This document shows positions 1 through 12,120 of a DNA stretch of 64,000 nt, in pieces (the first letter of the stretch is position 1; every line of letters begins with the position of its first letter). Source of the stretch: Euborellia annulipes (lineage: Eukaryota; Arthropoda; Insecta; Dermaptera; Anisolabididae); NCBI GenBank assembly GCA_023213315.1, contig JAKCPI010002661.1, positions 57,037 through 121,036 of the forward strand, read 5' to 3'. Under the pieces are notes generated by a model. That model did not search any database. It saw only the letters and a program-made list of their open reading frames with translations, and had not been told where the DNA came from. Position numbers and translations under genes: made by a program.

Positions 1-952
1 TGTAAATTCTTTCCTATTTTTTCTTTGATAAAAATTAGAGATTATAATAACATGAACAAAGCAAAATTTAAACTAAACAAAATAAACAAATGTCAAGACA
101 AAACAAATAATAAGCTATGTTATTTTGTTTTGTTTTTTTTCTCTTTCGCTCTATTGATTATTTTAGCTGATAGTAGGCTATTATTTTTCTAAGGTTCTAT
201 TATCAATATATTAAAAAGGATATTTTTATATTAATTATTAATATTATTGATACCCCTATCTCTCCTAGAAAGTAGTTCTGATAAACCATATTTATCTTTA
301 TTCTAAAAAATCTGGTGTGATTGGTAGTTATAAACTTGTATTTTAAAGGTTGACTGCTTGAAATAAACTATTTATTTTTCAAAATAGATTCTCATATTTG
401 GATATTTTTAGAGAATCCTAAATTAATACAAAATTTCATAAGAATTGGAAAAATTTTTTTTAAATGTGTAAAAAGTTCCAAAGAGGACCCCCCCCCTTTT
501 GAATCGAAATTAACATGCAAATCCACATTGAGATTTAACATTGGCTCTATGGAAGGAAGAGCTGGAAAATAAATTTGAAAAATCTGAAATACATCAGTAC
601 TTCAAACAATTTTCAAGAAAAATTTTACTGATTAAAGAGCATCTAAAAAAATGCGGAAAAAACTGTATAATCAAATAGAAAACGTTTTTCAAAGTCAAAA
701 CTAATAATATTTAAATAAATTTCCAATTAATTTTTACTTTTTAAAAGTCGATTGGATTTGTTATTTTGCAAATAGCACAAGTGTGTTGTCGATTTTAATG
801 GAAATCTAATGTCTTACAAAGAATCTTAATGTCTTATTATACAACAGATTATAAGAATTTAAAGTTGAATAAATGAATCTTTTTTACTGTTATTTAAATT
901 AATTTGGACTTTATTCATGTACTTCATAAAAGGAGACAAGCCCTCGGGCTTG
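1..952. other. AT-rich sequence without a recognised gene
   Basis: No open frame with recognisable protein content and no tRNA or rRNA is visible. A short C run lies near 488-498. The rest is plain AT-rich DNA up to the first hAT-like element. Confidence 0.5.
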
Positions 953-960
953 GCGAAGTT

Positions 961-1184
961 CAGCGTTTTCCAAACTGTGAGGCGCGCCCCCCTAGGGAGG
1001 CGTGGACTAGTCTAAGGGGAGGCGCGAATATTGGCCATAAAAAAAATATTTTTATATAAATTTTTATTTTTTAATACTAAAAATTTTTGTTTTTGAATTA
1101 TTTTATTAACTGGGTGGGGATGGGGGGTCATACGATTAAATATTTTTAAGGGAGGCGTTGTAACTTAAAGTTTGGAAACCACTG
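961..1184. mobile_element. hAT-like MITE
   Basis: The ends are imperfect inverted repeats: CAGCGTTTTCCAAACT at the left, and the complement of CAGTGGTTTCCAAACTTT at the right. The interior is GC-rich just inside each end and AT-rich in the centre. A second member of the family lies at about 1,885-2,090 and shares the interior and right end. No convincing 8-bp target duplication flanks this copy, so class is inferred from end sequence and size. Confidence 0.6.
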
Positions 1185-1884
1185 GCCCAAAGTAAGACTC
1201 ATTCTAGAAAATTATACTATGGGTAAAACCCAAAGACGGATCCAGGGAAGTTTTTCAAGGTTTTAATTTTTTTCTGACCAGACGCGAAGCTCGCCGAAGG
1301 CGATAGATAGCATTGTTAATTATTTTATTTATTAGGATTGGATAAGGGGCTGAAAAATTGAAAAAAATGTTTTTTAAATTTATTTTAGCTAAATCGAAGC
1401 CAAATAAATAGAAAACATTCAAAAAATAGCGTTGATAATTATTTTGATTAGGGGGGGGGATGAAGTGTTGATTATTTAAGAAAGGCCATGGAATATTCCA
1501 AATCACTTGTTGACATTCTTTTCTAGCTCTAAATATAGTTAGATTAGAGTAAAAGGTATTTTTTTACTTTTAATAAAAAGGGAATTGCTATGTTCATCTT
1601 TATTCCTATACAGAAGAGAGAAAGACAAGTCTCTCGTTCAGTCGAGTGTGTGGCCGAGCTACAGGCGCTGCTCTCTTTTTTGTGTTTAAAGTGAATCAAA
1701 GTGAATAATTAATATAGTGTAACCCACCCTGACCTCATCATCAACCAACTCACCTTCTTGAGTGTCTTATTAAAGGTAATTATTATGCATTTTATCGTTG
1801 AAAAAAAATGATAGAAACAAATAATTTGACTTCAAAAAACGATTCTTTTTTGAATATGAAATTAAATATTTTGTATTTCACTAA
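1185..1884. other. Intergenic; element fragments only
   Basis: Around 1,234 is a GGATCCAGG end like that of the elements at 6,489 and 10,978, and a G run lies near 1,450. A GC-richer patch near 1,610-1,685 has no recognisable identity. No gene is seen. Confidence 0.4.
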
Positions 1885-2090
1885 GGGTAGAATATTGGCC
1901 ACCAAGATCAATTTTCCAAATGATTGCTAGTTTTAATATAAATAACAATAAATAAAAAAAAAATAAATTTATATTTTTTAGCATTAAAAATTTTTGTTTT
2001 TGTATTATTTTATAAAATGGGGGGAGGGGGGCGTCATAAGATGAAATATTTTTAAGGGAGGCGGGGTAACATAAAGTTTGGAAACCACTG
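1885..2090. mobile_element. hAT-like MITE, left end missing
   Basis: It shares the AATATTGGCC interior, the GGGAGGCG block and the TTTGGAAACCACTG right end with the element at 961-1,184. The left inverted repeat is not visible, so the copy is truncated. It is followed directly by a tRNA-like stretch (about 2,091-2,140) with an A-box-like TAGTTGGTAGCG. Confidence 0.5.
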
Positions 2091-2239
2091 GTGTAGTTGG
2101 TAGCGAGCCTATCTTCTATACCGAACCCCAGTGCGATGCACGGACCAAGCCATTTTGATACCAAATTCTACGGAGTCCGCTAAAGTGGAAAGTCTTGGAT
2201 CAAGTTCAGGGGTGGCGATTTATAAATTTTGGCCCTGGG

Positions 2240-2630
2240 ACCTAGGTGCAGTGGTTAGCTTGCTGGCCTTCTTTACCAAGGGTCGTGGGTTCTAGTACTA
2301 GTACTAGTGCTCTTTGGCCGATTTTAATTAAAAACTTATTTTCATGCTCCAAGAGGGAGTCTAACTTAAATATAAAATTTCAACATCCTAGCTCAATTCC
2401 TTCATGCTTAAAATTGAACACACACACACAGACCATGTCGCGAAAACCACTTTTTTGGATTCACGGGACCTCAAAACGTGTATATCGATCAAAATCTCAC
2501 TATCTACTGGTATATATTATTATTGGTATATATTATTAAACAATGAAAATCAGAAAAACTTTAATGTTAATTTTCTCAAATCTCGGTACCTGGAGCTTGA
2601 CAGGGTCCATATATACATAGGTAAGAGAAA
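2240..2630 (+). mobile_element. tRNA-like SINE head fused to a repeat-A fragment
   Basis: Bases 2,245-2,300 resemble a tRNA-derived promoter: GTGCAGTGGTTAGC as A box and GTGGGTTCTAG as a degenerate B box. From the TAGTACT triplications at about 2,296 the sequence becomes the 3' half of repeat A, the family also at 5,812, 26,880, 29,168 and 54,940. That half has a CA-rich stretch, then the AAAACCACTTTTTTGGAT block and an AGGTAAGAGAAA end. Whether head and body form one element or two adjacent insertions is unclear. Confidence 0.45.
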
Positions 2631-2693
2631 ATAAAATAAAAGTAAAAAATAAACAATTTTCATGGCAAAATGAGAATGTACATTTTAAAGAGC

Positions 2694-2856
2694 AGGGTTC
2701 GGATCCCAGGCAGTCCGATGATTTTATTTAAGCCAAATGATTTAGAATGCCTGGACACCAAGTGGATATATTAATTAATAACGGTTATAGTAAAAGTCTT
2801 ATATGGCCTAAGTTGCCGAAAGGACTGTATGTATGTGTGTGTAAGTGAGTGTGAAT
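2694..2856 (+). mobile_element. SINE family A, head-truncated
   Basis: It begins in the B-box region (GGGTTCGGATCCCAGG) and continues with the family body: GCAGTCCGATGATTTTATTT, an AACGGTTATAG block, GGCCTAAGTTGCCGAAAGG and a GTGTGTGTAAGTGAGTGTG tail. Full copies occur on the minus strand at 54,591-54,832 and 55,410-55,680. The part carrying the A box is missing here. A hAT-like element begins at its last base. Confidence 0.65.
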
Positions 2857-3132
2857 CAGTGACGTAGCGAGCTTAACTCTCGCCCGGGGCACAATACCTT
2901 TTTAGCGCCACCCGCCCCCATTCGAAAATCATATAATATTACTTATATGTAAAATATACTGGCAAATTAATAAATAAATAAAGTAAAATAAATAAAGTCA
3001 TAGGCTTAAGCTAGGCTTTAAATTTGAGACAAAAAAATGTAGCAATTTTTTGTTTTGCGGACTATTTGGCGCCCCTTTGTGAGTAGCGCCGGGGGCATGA
3101 TGAACCCTTTGCCCCCCCCCCCCTCGCTACTG
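2857..3132. mobile_element. hAT-like element with GC-rich ends
   Basis: Left end CAGTGACGTAGCGAGC and right end CCTCGCTACTG form inverted repeats, with a long C run just inside the right end, as in the other GC-run elements of the window. The target duplication is not preserved. Confidence 0.55.
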
Positions 3133-4408
3133 TTAAAAAAAATACATATATAGATACGTTCTGGAGATAAGAAAAAGTAAAAAAGTACTATTTTGAAAAC
3201 AAAGACAACTTGGAATCTAATTTCTACATTTGATTTCTTTATAATAATACAAATTAGCAGATTTGATTTGATATTTAGACAGTTGTATTTTTTGTTATTG
3301 ACTACTAAAGGAGTATGGGGAGAGAAGAGATAATAATCTTGATAACTAGTTGGGCAATACGACCCCTGTCTGGGGGTCCCCGGTTATCAACTTGAGTGTC
3401 TGGCCAAACGATTATGTAAGCTTGTCTATATTAGGACGAATTCACTCACTGTTGACCGCTAAAATGCAGAGGTTCAGGATGCCTTGAAGGCTCAGGTGTA
3501 ACTACACACCAAGTGTAGCGAATGCGGCATAGGACATGTACTAGGGAGGGGGAAGGGGACGATATCTCTATCCCCACACCAAAAAGAACAAATGATCTCA
3601 CCTTTTTAATCGAACGCACCAAATTCAAAATCAAATTTTTTAGCAGACAGATAAATAAAATAGTGTGATAATCACATTATATTACTTTCTCTCTAATTTC
3701 ATTGTTGTTTTTAGAGAGTCACTGGCACAAACAGGGGGAGAGGTTTTAGAGTTTTAACCCACCCTAGGAGAGAGAAAAAATTCAAATTGCTATATATTAT
3801 GTATATTAGAAATAGAAAATCTGCTGTGACTGTCGCACAGAACACAACTTTCTCTTACCTTCGTCCTACTAACAGACGGTTTTACAACTTTTTAAATCAG
3901 AACTGCAGAATCTACAATTGACCCTCAAAAACTTCAATCCATATAGAAATTATTCTATACAGATTTGAACCTCAAAAACCTCAAACGAGAGTTTCGAGGT
4001 TATAGTTAGGATTTCAAATCAATCGGCAATTCATATTTAAACCTCATAGTCTTCAATGAGGGTTTTGGGTGTTAAAGTAGAATTACTTTCTGAGCGGCAA
4101 ATAAAACATCAAAGGAATTGAGGCTTCTGAGGTTAAAATTTGAATTTGTTTTTTGACTCGGGCAGACAGACAGACCATGTTGTGAAAACAACTTTTTTGG
4201 ATCTCAAAACGTGTATATCCATCAAAATCTCGAATTTATGACATTAATCCAATACTTTCTTTCTATATTAAGAACCGAGATGAAAGGGGGCATTAAGTCT
4301 CCACCCGTATTATTTTTTGTCAAATTTTTGAGGAGTGATGTCGTTTAGGGTAGAGTTATTCAAAAAATCAAAGTTTAATAAATGGGAGAGAGTCAGCCAA
4401 CGAAAAAA
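3133..4408. other. Intergenic; decayed element pieces
   Basis: No gene is visible. Recognisable pieces are 3,724-3,810, which matches the left part of the element at 44,898-45,318 (GGTTTTAGAGTTTTAACCC), and 4,146-4,260, the 3' end of repeat A. A GC-richer block at 3,440-3,610 is unidentified. Confidence 0.4.
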
Positions 4409-4899
4409 AATAAAAAAGCCAATTTATCTATTGACGTTTCGAGCGCCAATCATGCTTTTCCTCTAAACCAACAATTATTTATCAGATTTCAATATGACAT
4501 TTTTTTTTCATTAAATACAGTAAAAACACTTTTTTTTAATAACATTATTAATATACTGGTGTAACAATGTTACTTACGGTCTAGTGTCAATTAAATATTC
4601 CAGATGGTAGTGATGGGAGTATCATTTTTCGACACAATAAACTGAATTCACATTAATAATATTTTCTACAATGATTTTTATATTTAATAAATGACATGTA
4701 TGTAAATGCAAGGTCGTTTGTACAATAAATTTATTTCTCGTTTAACATGTTTTAATTAAAGGATTTGATTTTAAGCTGGTCATTGAATTTGCATTTTGAT
4801 ATTTTTATCTTTATTTATAATTACATTAATCAATTTTTCTCGTTATTGAGAAAAAAATATAATTAGATGTACAGTGAGTGTCACAATTAAGTCCCCACC

Positions 4900-5045
4900 T
4901 GATAGCTGGAGCCTTATAATTAATATTTACTGAATCCCACAGCCGAAAAAGATAAGGGTGCCGTCGGGGATCGAACCACTTTGTATTCATGCCCGTCTCC
5001 CGGCAGCACCCCTCTCTTTGCGGCTGCTTGGTTTAATAAATATTA
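4900..5045 (-). mobile_element. tRNA-like SINE candidate
   Basis: On the minus strand, GGTTCGATCCCC is a good RNA polymerase III B box, and GGGTGCT is complementary to a downstream GGCACCC in the manner of a 7-bp acceptor stem. The stretch is too short, with no anticodon arm, and its T stem does not pair well. It is tRNA-derived rather than a functional tRNA. Confidence 0.35.
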
Positions 5046-5811
5046 ATTATAATAATTTCTTTTTAAATAAAATATAAAATTATATTTTTTTCTCTATAAC
5101 AAAAAAAATGGATTAATGTAATTATAAATAGTTTTTTTTTTTTTTTATTTATTTATACTCCAGTTAATAGATATGTTCGAACTAGTGGCTGTGAGATGTA
5201 TAGATGGATAATTATGGGCAGGAGCAGCCAATAAATAGACTCTGTTATATGTATATAAAAGTGCGTAGCAAAAAATAAAAAAAATTTAAAAAAATGTAAT
5301 AAGCATTTTTTTAATAAAACTTTTGCCTTTGATAGGGCCGGACCTCTCGGGACTCAGGTGAAAACGGAAAAATTTAGAAATATTTCATGAAAATTTGTCT
5401 TTGAGAAGGCCCGGGCCCATCGGGGCTCAGGTATATCCAGTATTTTAAAAAAAATTTTGTAATTGGGGGGAATAATCAAAAATGAGTTGCCCCCCCCCCC
5501 GAAAAAATGTATATATACGCCCCTGGCTGTGGTCCTTTTATTTTATGCCAGGCCCGCCAGCTTAAATAATGATAAAAATATAAAAATACAAATTCAATGA
5601 CCCGCTTAGAAACAAATCCTTTAAAAATAACATGTTAAACGAGAAATAAATTTATAGTGTGATTGAATTCAGTTTATTGATATCAAAAAATGATACTCTC
5701 ATCCCTATCATCAGGAATATTTAATTGACACTAGACTGTAAGTAACATTGTATTTTAATAATGTTTTTTTTTTTTATTTTTGCCTTTTGGCCATAGGCCA
5801 TCACGCCATCA

Positions 5812-6390
5812 GACATGTATTTAGTTTCCGACAGTAGGGTACAATTGAATTCAAGATGTAAAATTTATAAGTATGGCAAAATGTTTATATTTTGATACCA
5901 TGGCAACCATTTCTCCTATCTTTTCTATGGAGTACAAGAATAAAGTGGTCTTCAGAAGATTTCAATCACAAAATGAGAATATACATTTTATAGAGAATCT
6001 AAAAAATAATTGATTTTTGAATTTAAAAAAATCGATGGAGCAAATTTTGAGAAAATCGAAAAAAACTAAAAAAGTGAATCAGTAAAGTACTAGTACTTTT
6101 TGGTCGATTTTGTTCAAAAGCTTCGTGTTACGTCCCATGGGGTGCCTAACTTAAATATAAAATTTCAACTTCCTAGCTCTTTTCGTTCTTGAGATATTTT
6201 GTTCACAGACACACACACAGACAGACAGACAGACAGACAGACAGACCATGTCGCGAAAACCACTTTTTTGGATTCAGAGGACCTCAAAACGTGAAGATCC
6301 ATCAAAATCTCGACATCGAATTTTTGACATGAATCCAATACTTTCTCTCTATATATATATTACATAGGTAAGAGAAAGTAAAAAATGTTC
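5812..6390 (+). mobile_element. Repeat A (unclassified dispersed element), near full length
   Basis: The order is: TTTAGTTTCCGACAGTAGG, a GGCAACCATTTCTCCTAT block, TACTAGTACTTTTTGG, an AAATATAAAATTTCAAC block, a (CAGA)n microsatellite at 6,219-6,245, AAAACCACTTTTTTGGATTC, and a terminal hairpin between TACTTTCTCT and AGAGAAAGTA. Copies occur at 26,880-27,441, 29,168-29,762 and 54,940-55,822 (minus), with fragments elsewhere. No coding capacity is seen. The superfamily is not assignable from sequence alone. Confidence 0.6.
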
Positions 6391-6488
6391 ATATCTATAT
6401 CTAATAAATAATTGTGGTGACACAGGTTCCGAGCAAGAGAGTGATTGGCGCTCGAAACATCGACAGATAAATTGCTTTTTTATTGTAT

Positions 6489-6620
6489 CAGTGGCGGATC
6501 CAGAGGTGTTTCTCGGGGGGGGGGGGGTAATCTCGAATTAAAAATACATTTTTTTCGAAAAAAAAGTTTTTTTATCTCAGGGGGGGGGGGTAATTATCCC
6601 CTTTACCCCCCCCCCCCTTG
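6489..6620. mobile_element. 132-bp GC-run MITE with 8-bp target duplication
   Basis: TATTGTAT occurs on both sides (6,481-6,488 and 6,621-6,628). The element begins CAGTGGCGGATCCAGAGG and ends in a C run followed by CTTG. The left end resembles the complement of the right end of the element at 10,978-11,243. It is internally deleted and non-autonomous. Confidence 0.65.
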
Positions 6621-8480
6621 TATTGTATTTAATACTTACAGCCTGTATGGAAATTGTATATTTCAGAGTTTATTAGTTTCATTTGGCCATAGTTTTATAT
6701 TCTTCTAACAGCTAGAAAAATATACCTCTATTTTTATTTTCTCTTACCTATATATGTAGTATATAGAGAGAAAGTATTGTTGTTTTTTATATTCTTTTTA
6801 TTAGTCACTACAATTGATTTTTTACTTTCTCTTATTTAGGCGTGGTGTCGTTTAGGGTAGGCTGCCTAATGCAGGCCTTCTAGATAGTTTATTATAATCA
6901 TGATTTGAATGCTGGGTAGAGTTAGATCCAGGTTGACTGAGATTTATCTAATGTTAATTGAGATCCATTTAAGATCCCTATAGAAATTCGTTTATTTGTG
7001 AAAGAAAAACACTATATTTTCAACAATTTTTTGACGTGACAACGTCTTACAAATCATGTTAGAGGGGCATGCACGAAAAAGTTTATCAGCTTGAATAACT
7101 CCTCTGTCTTAATAATCGTATAATTATGGGGAATATACGGTTAGAAAGAATGAGTTTTCAGCTAAAGATTTCACCATTTATTTTTTTCCTATCATTTAAT
7201 TTTTTTTTTTTATTAATTAACAAGGTAATATTACCAAATAATTAGGAGACCCATCTAGGGGGAGGGTAAAGGGGGTAGTTAACCCCCTCCTCCCTTGTAT
7301 TCCCCCTTGCCTTTATCATGACATTTCCTTTATATGATTATTCAATCTTCTTAAATTAGAATACTCGATAAAGTAAAATTTATTTTATTTATTAATTTTA
7401 TAAATATTAAATATTAAATAAAAATGGGTGACTGTGATGTAGATTGTGTTAATTGAGATTTATTTGATCTTATATTTTTATTTAAAATATTTTTTAATCT
7501 TCACTTCTCGTGGTGTAACGATAGTAAATGTTAAAATAATTCATTCATAATTTATTTAAATCATTTATTGAAATTTCTATCGTTTTGAGCGAGAACCGAG
7601 TATATGAGATGGGAGAAGCAAATCTAATTTTTCATGTTTGTATTATTTTGAAATCTTATCATTTCTTTGAGTTGGATTGATAACTGATATGTTAAGGCTC
7701 CTCCATTTTTTATTCTCGCTATGAAGAATATCAACTAGGGAAGAGCATTATCAGTTTTTTGTTTTTGATCTCGGAGACCATAAATTTTAAATCTGTCATT
7801 AGTCCTTGAATCAAATTATTTTGCATAAAATTAGTCATTGACATACATGTTTGAAATGTTATAATGAGACAACTTTTCTCAGAGTGCGCCGCTTCAGAGA
7901 TAATATCATCATCAGTAAAAAAGTTTTTATTTAGGTTTTGAGCCGTCTGATCACTGTTATCTTCCCGGGTCAGTCTTATCTAATAATAAAAATTTCTGGT
8001 CTTATGCATATCCTGTTTGCCAATTTTTGATTTTTTGCTGCGAGGCCTCTAGTAGTAAAGGTTTAGTACTTTCAGATAAGTAAAGGATTTAGAATTTAGA
8101 AAATAGTTTATAATCTAATCAGAGCAATTTTGAAGATCCGGATCCTCTTTTAAATCACATGATTAAAATTAAAAATGACTGAAATGATTTACTATGAAAA
8201 AATCCAAAATAGTGATAGCCTTTGGCTTTATATAATCTTCATGCATTTCAAAAAATGATAAGAATAACCTTATCAAAGAGGCTCGTCTAAATATCGTGCT
8301 TACTTAATATTTGTTAGTAAACTTATAAAAAAAATTTATTTGGGTCTAATTCATAATTTTTGTAAAAATATATTTAAAAAATGCTTAAATTATAGGCCTA
8401 ATCGACCATCCCCCTCTAAAAATTAAAAACAGAGACTCTTTTTAAAAAGAAAATTTTGTCTTGGTTTCATGTTAATGCCT

Positions 8481-8513
<33 letters not shown>

Positions 8514-8636
8514 TTATTTTGGTTAATGCCTGTTATACCCTGTAAGATGCGTCAATCTTGGCATAGATTCTGGAAAAAAAAAAAAACAGAGGACTGCACA
8601 CAGGAAAATAGAGATGATTATATTAGAGCCTACCAC
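6621..8636. other. Intergenic; no gene recognised
   Basis: Contains a repeat-A terminal hairpin remnant (about 6,725-6,850), a G/C-run element piece near 7,235-7,315, and a poly(T) tract of about 31 bases at 8,481-8,511. The remainder is AT-rich with only short chance frames. Confidence 0.4.
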
Positions 8637-9141
8637 CATAGGCGCCGGAACTGGGGGGGGGGGGCAAGGGTACATTGCCAACCCCCCTGTCATCCTATAG
8701 GAGGGGCAGGGGGGGGGCAAAATTTCTTCTTTTATTTCATTTATTTTTAAAAATGATACATTTTTACTTTTGAAAAATAAAATCTTTTAAATTAAAAAAA
8801 ATATAAAGAGTAAGAAATTCATTTTTTTCCAAAATATTTTATATAGACTCTATTGTATTTCTAATTTCTAAAAACATTTTATATTGAATTAAAAGAAGAA
8901 AATTGAAAATATTTATTTCCTTCAAATAGTATAAATATAGCCAAAAAAATTTGTGATAAAATCACTAATATAACAAATTTTTTTAAATTTTAATTTTATT
9001 AAAATTCTGATTTTATTTAAAATTTTTAAAGAGATTGTTTTTGTTTTATACTATTTGAACATATTAAATTATTTTAATTTTCTAAAAAAATTTTTTGCCC
9101 CCCCCCCCCCCCCCTGATTCAAATTCGTTCCGGCGCCCCTG
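8637..9141. mobile_element. hAT-like element with 8-bp target duplication
   Basis: CCTACCAC flanks both sides (8,629-8,636 and 9,142-9,149). The ends are inverted repeats CATAGGCGCCGGAAC and the complement of CAGGGGCGCCGGAAC. G-rich sequence follows the left end and an 18-C run precedes the right end. The AT-rich interior of about 0.4 kb has no transposase frame. Confidence 0.8.
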
Positions 9142-9769
9142 CCTACCACCAATCCTTCCAGTACATATTACTGGAAGGAATGGTAGAAAGCCAATGTAAG
9201 AAAGGGAGAAGAGCGAGAAAAATATAAAGGAGAGAGATGGATATAACGGGATGAAAAGGAAAGGGAGGAATGGAAGAAGAAGAAACACCTGCGAGAAGAA
9301 GCAGAATACTTAGGATGATGATGATATTAGAGCAATTTTGCTTTGACAATCAACAATGACAAAATTTTATCACAATGCCCTAATTTATTTCAATTGAATT
9401 GGATAGGCCTACCAATCAATTGAAATAAATAGGGACGGGATCTAAATGGCCTCCATTGCTGAAAGAGACCTTAAAAATGAATTAAAAAAAAAAAAAAAAC
9501 AAACACAACCCTTGAATAAATCAAAGTAATGGATTGGTTGTAAAGAGAGAGGGTGGAATTCGAATTGTAGCTACATCCTTGGGTTCGGAGAAATTTTCTA
9601 AAAAAAAAAATTGAAATGGGAGAAGAGCCGCTAAATTTATCAAAATTGAATGCAAAATTACTCACGATAATGAATAAATAATAACAAAGGTAAATTTTTA
9701 CTTTCTGGGATCGACTTCAGTTCTTGTCGCGGATTCGTTTTTACGACCGAAAACATGGTAGTAAATAAA
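9142..9769. other. Intergenic; possible LINE tail and SINE B tail
   Basis: The flanks of the element at 8,637 read through as one older sequence. Its downstream part (to about 9,335) is purine-rich and ends in a GATGATGAT-type tail, as seen at 3' ends of some LINEs; this is suggestive only. Bases 9,378-9,497 match the body and poly(A) end of SINE family B (GGGACGGGATCTAAATGGCC, then a poly(A) run). Confidence 0.35.
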
Positions 9770-9965
9770 TTTCATATCAATTTAAATTGACTTTGCAGCT
9801 TCTTCGCCTTAGACGGATGGTTGGTCAAAAAAAATATAAAAACATTGTTTCTATTTTAATTAGTCAACTGCCTTGTAAAGTATCAGTTTCGATGCATTCA
9901 TCATCTTCAGGACCTACCATCCGTCTAAGGCGAAGAAGCTGCAAAGTCAATTTAAATTGATAAAA
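9770..9965. repeat. Inverted repeat carrying a hammerhead
   Basis: Bases 9,777-9,832 (TTGCAGCTTCTTCGCCTTAG and neighbours) recur inverted at 9,912-9,963. The spacer holds one hammerhead-like sequence on the minus strand (9,866-9,910). The layout matches the other hammerhead inverted repeats in this window. Confidence 0.75.
9866..9910 (-). ncRNA. Hammerhead ribozyme-like motif (type I)
   Basis: Reading the minus strand: CTGAAGA (core box 1), GATG-AATG-CATC as a 4-bp stem II, GAAA (core box 2), then CTG...CAG as stem III, followed by UU giving a GUU cleavage site of the NUH type. Flanking GGTC and GACT can pair as stem I. All invariant core positions are present. Self-cleavage is an inference from secondary structure. 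Confidence 0.6.
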
Positions 9966-10977
9966 ATCTCGTCTGAATCAGCATATGAATAAATTTCATA
10001 TATTCAATTCTAATGTACCGTACTGGCAGTGCTAGATTAAAAAAGTTGGAGGCCCTTAGACAGTCGAAATCTCGCCCCCCCCCCCGAAATATTCAAAATA
10101 TTCCCACGGGACTTGTAGAAAAATCGTAATTTATATACATTTTAAAAATTTACGAAAGGCCTCTCTGGGGGATGAAAATTTTTTAAATAATACATTCAAA
10201 TACTATTACGGTTCCCCTTAACGCCCAGCACACAACAACTGTCTCTTACCCCCCTTGTAAGATACAGTTGTGTGCTGTGCGACCAGTCACATCAAATTTT
10301 CAAAATATCTTGTTCAGGGCCGGATCTAGGGGGGGGGGGGGGGGGGGCCCCCCCGGGGGGCATATAAGAGGGGGGGGCAAAAAAAAAAAAATAAAAAAAA
10401 AAAAAAAAAAAAAAAATTTTTTTTTAAAATTTTTTATGAGGGGGGGGGAAAAAAATTATTTCTCTCCCTCAAAAAATTCTCATTTCTCGCCCCATCTTGT
10501 TTGTAAACTCTACCCATTTTTGCAAAATTTAGTCAAGGCTAAAGACAAGTTTCATATTATTACTACTAAATGGCAACAAAAATTGGGTCCAGAGGTTGAG
10601 AGGAGAATGAATCTTTAAATAAAGATAATAAAAATTATTTATTTGTTAAAACTGAATAACATTTTTTAAATTTTTTCACATTAATAAAAAAATTAGGATG
10701 TATTTTATAAAAAGAAAAAAAAATATAATCTACATGATTTGAATAAATAAAAAATAGAATATAATTTTATTAAATACAAAGAAAATATCTACTCTGTAAG
10801 AGTTGAAAATAAAAAATTAATAATAAACAATTTTTTCAAGGACTAGAATTATTGATAAAAGTCAGACTAAAAGTAAAGAGTTAGAGAATCAAATAAAATC
10901 AATACATCAAATTTTGGCATGGGTTGATTAATTTCTATATTAACAAAAAAAAAATAAAAATAATAACCACCTAGCGG
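9966..10977. other. Intergenic; GC-run element ends, no gene
   Basis: Bases 10,032-10,110 look like one end of an element (CAGTGCTAGATTA, then a C run). At 10,315 a CAGGGCCGGATCTAGG end begins, followed by a long G run, C run and poly(A); no matching right end is seen, so it is truncated. The rest is AT-rich. Confidence 0.4.
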
Positions 10978-11243
10978 CAAGGGCGGATACAGGGGGGAAA
11001 GGGGGTAATTACCCCCCCCCCCCCGAGATTTGAAAAAATACCTTTTTTTCGCCAAAAAATTTATTTTTAACGTAAAATTTTAAAAATTAATACTTAAAAA
11101 TTTGATTTGTATTTATATTCTGGCAAACAAGTACAGAATGCGCCTTTAAATTACTGAAATTAAGAAAAAATAGTGTGCTGTGCGACGAGTCACACCAGAT
11201 TGCCCCCCCCCCCCCCCGAGAAACACTTCTGGATCCGCCCTTG
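10978..11243. mobile_element. hAT-like element with 8-bp target duplication
   Basis: CCTAGCGG flanks both ends (10,970-10,977 and 11,244-11,251). The ends are CAAGGGCGGATACAGG and the complement of CAAGGGCGGATCCAGAAG. G/C runs lie inside both ends. There is no coding capacity. Confidence 0.8.
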
Positions 11244-11557
11244 CCTAGCGGTTAAATTTAAATTTATCTAAATGGATTAACAGATGAGAGGCAAATAGAC
11301 TAATTAAAAAATAATCTCTCAGCATTTTTTTTTTTTGAATTCACTTAATATATGAGTTCAAATTTAGATTAGAATGAGGAATTTATGGCATTTGAAATCA
11401 ATGCCAAAAAGTAAAGACTAAACAATTCTTATCATATCATCTAAATTAAATATTAGATTAGTCGTTCATTGATATTATTGGCTCATTAAACTAATTAGTC
11501 GGCACTAATTAGATGGAGGGGATTGAAAGAAGAAAGCCGGAAATTTGGACCTGTGGG

Positions 11558-11615
11558 CAGGGCTGGACTCGAAACACATTTAGGCCCGGTATCCCGGTGG
11601 GCCAGTTCAGCCCTG
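11558..11615. mobile_element. 58-bp minimal hAT-like MITE
   Basis: CCTGTGGG is duplicated at 11,550-11,557 and 11,616-11,623. The 58-bp insert begins CAGGGCTGGACTC and ends with AGTTCAGCCCTG, so almost the whole element is terminal repeat. Confidence 0.75.
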
Positions 11616-12120
11616 CCTGTGGGTGGCGCAAACAAATATTTATTAATATTGTAAATTTAGTATTTTTGCAATTCAGTGAGAAGAAAAGAGAGTGGAGATT
11701 GATAGAGAAAATTTTAAACCGGAAGTAAAATTGAAGTTGGATTAAACAAGATAAATAATCGAGAAAAATTGAATCAGTAAAAGAATAGGTAAAAATTAAA
11801 ATAATGAAAAATTTGGTTTAGTAAAAAAAATTGTAATAAATGATATTTAATGGCTGTAAATATACTATTGAAGGATGTGGAAGCGCCGGCAGCCAAAAAT
11901 AAAACACTTGGTTCTCTGTGAATGTTCAGACGTTCCGGACAAAATTTATTCCCCCATCCTCACTGAACAATTTTATTGAGAGAGGGAGAGAGTTAAGTCT
12001 ATAATTATACATAGTTGATATTTGATTCTACTACGTATTCTATTTAACGAAATAATATGATGATAAATGATATTAAAAGTTTTTATGATATTAAAATTTG
12101 CTATTTTCATAGGTCTAGAT

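Larger units (their letters stand above)
4409..6480. repeat. Long inverted repeat, interrupted, with hammerhead-like ends
   Basis: Bases 4,410-4,455 (containing GACGTTTCGAGCGCCAATCA) recur inverted at 6,440-6,480. Bases 4,560-4,840 recur inverted at about 5,555-5,760. The outer blocks carry the CGAAACGTC/CGAAACATC sequence typical of the 3' side of the hammerheads elsewhere in the window, but a complete CTGANGA core is not evident. The right arm is split by a repeat-A insertion (5,812-6,390), and the centre holds a SINE-like sequence and a truncated element of the GTACCGAGG family (about 5,330-5,525). Confidence 0.55.

Noticed and set aside
4940..5010. Functional tRNA gene
   Set aside because: Good B box and an acceptor-like pairing, but too short and without anticodon arm; better explained as a SINE head.
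8469..8750. 93-codon plus-strand frame
   Set aside because: Begins in poly(T) and continues into a hAT-like element; chance frame.
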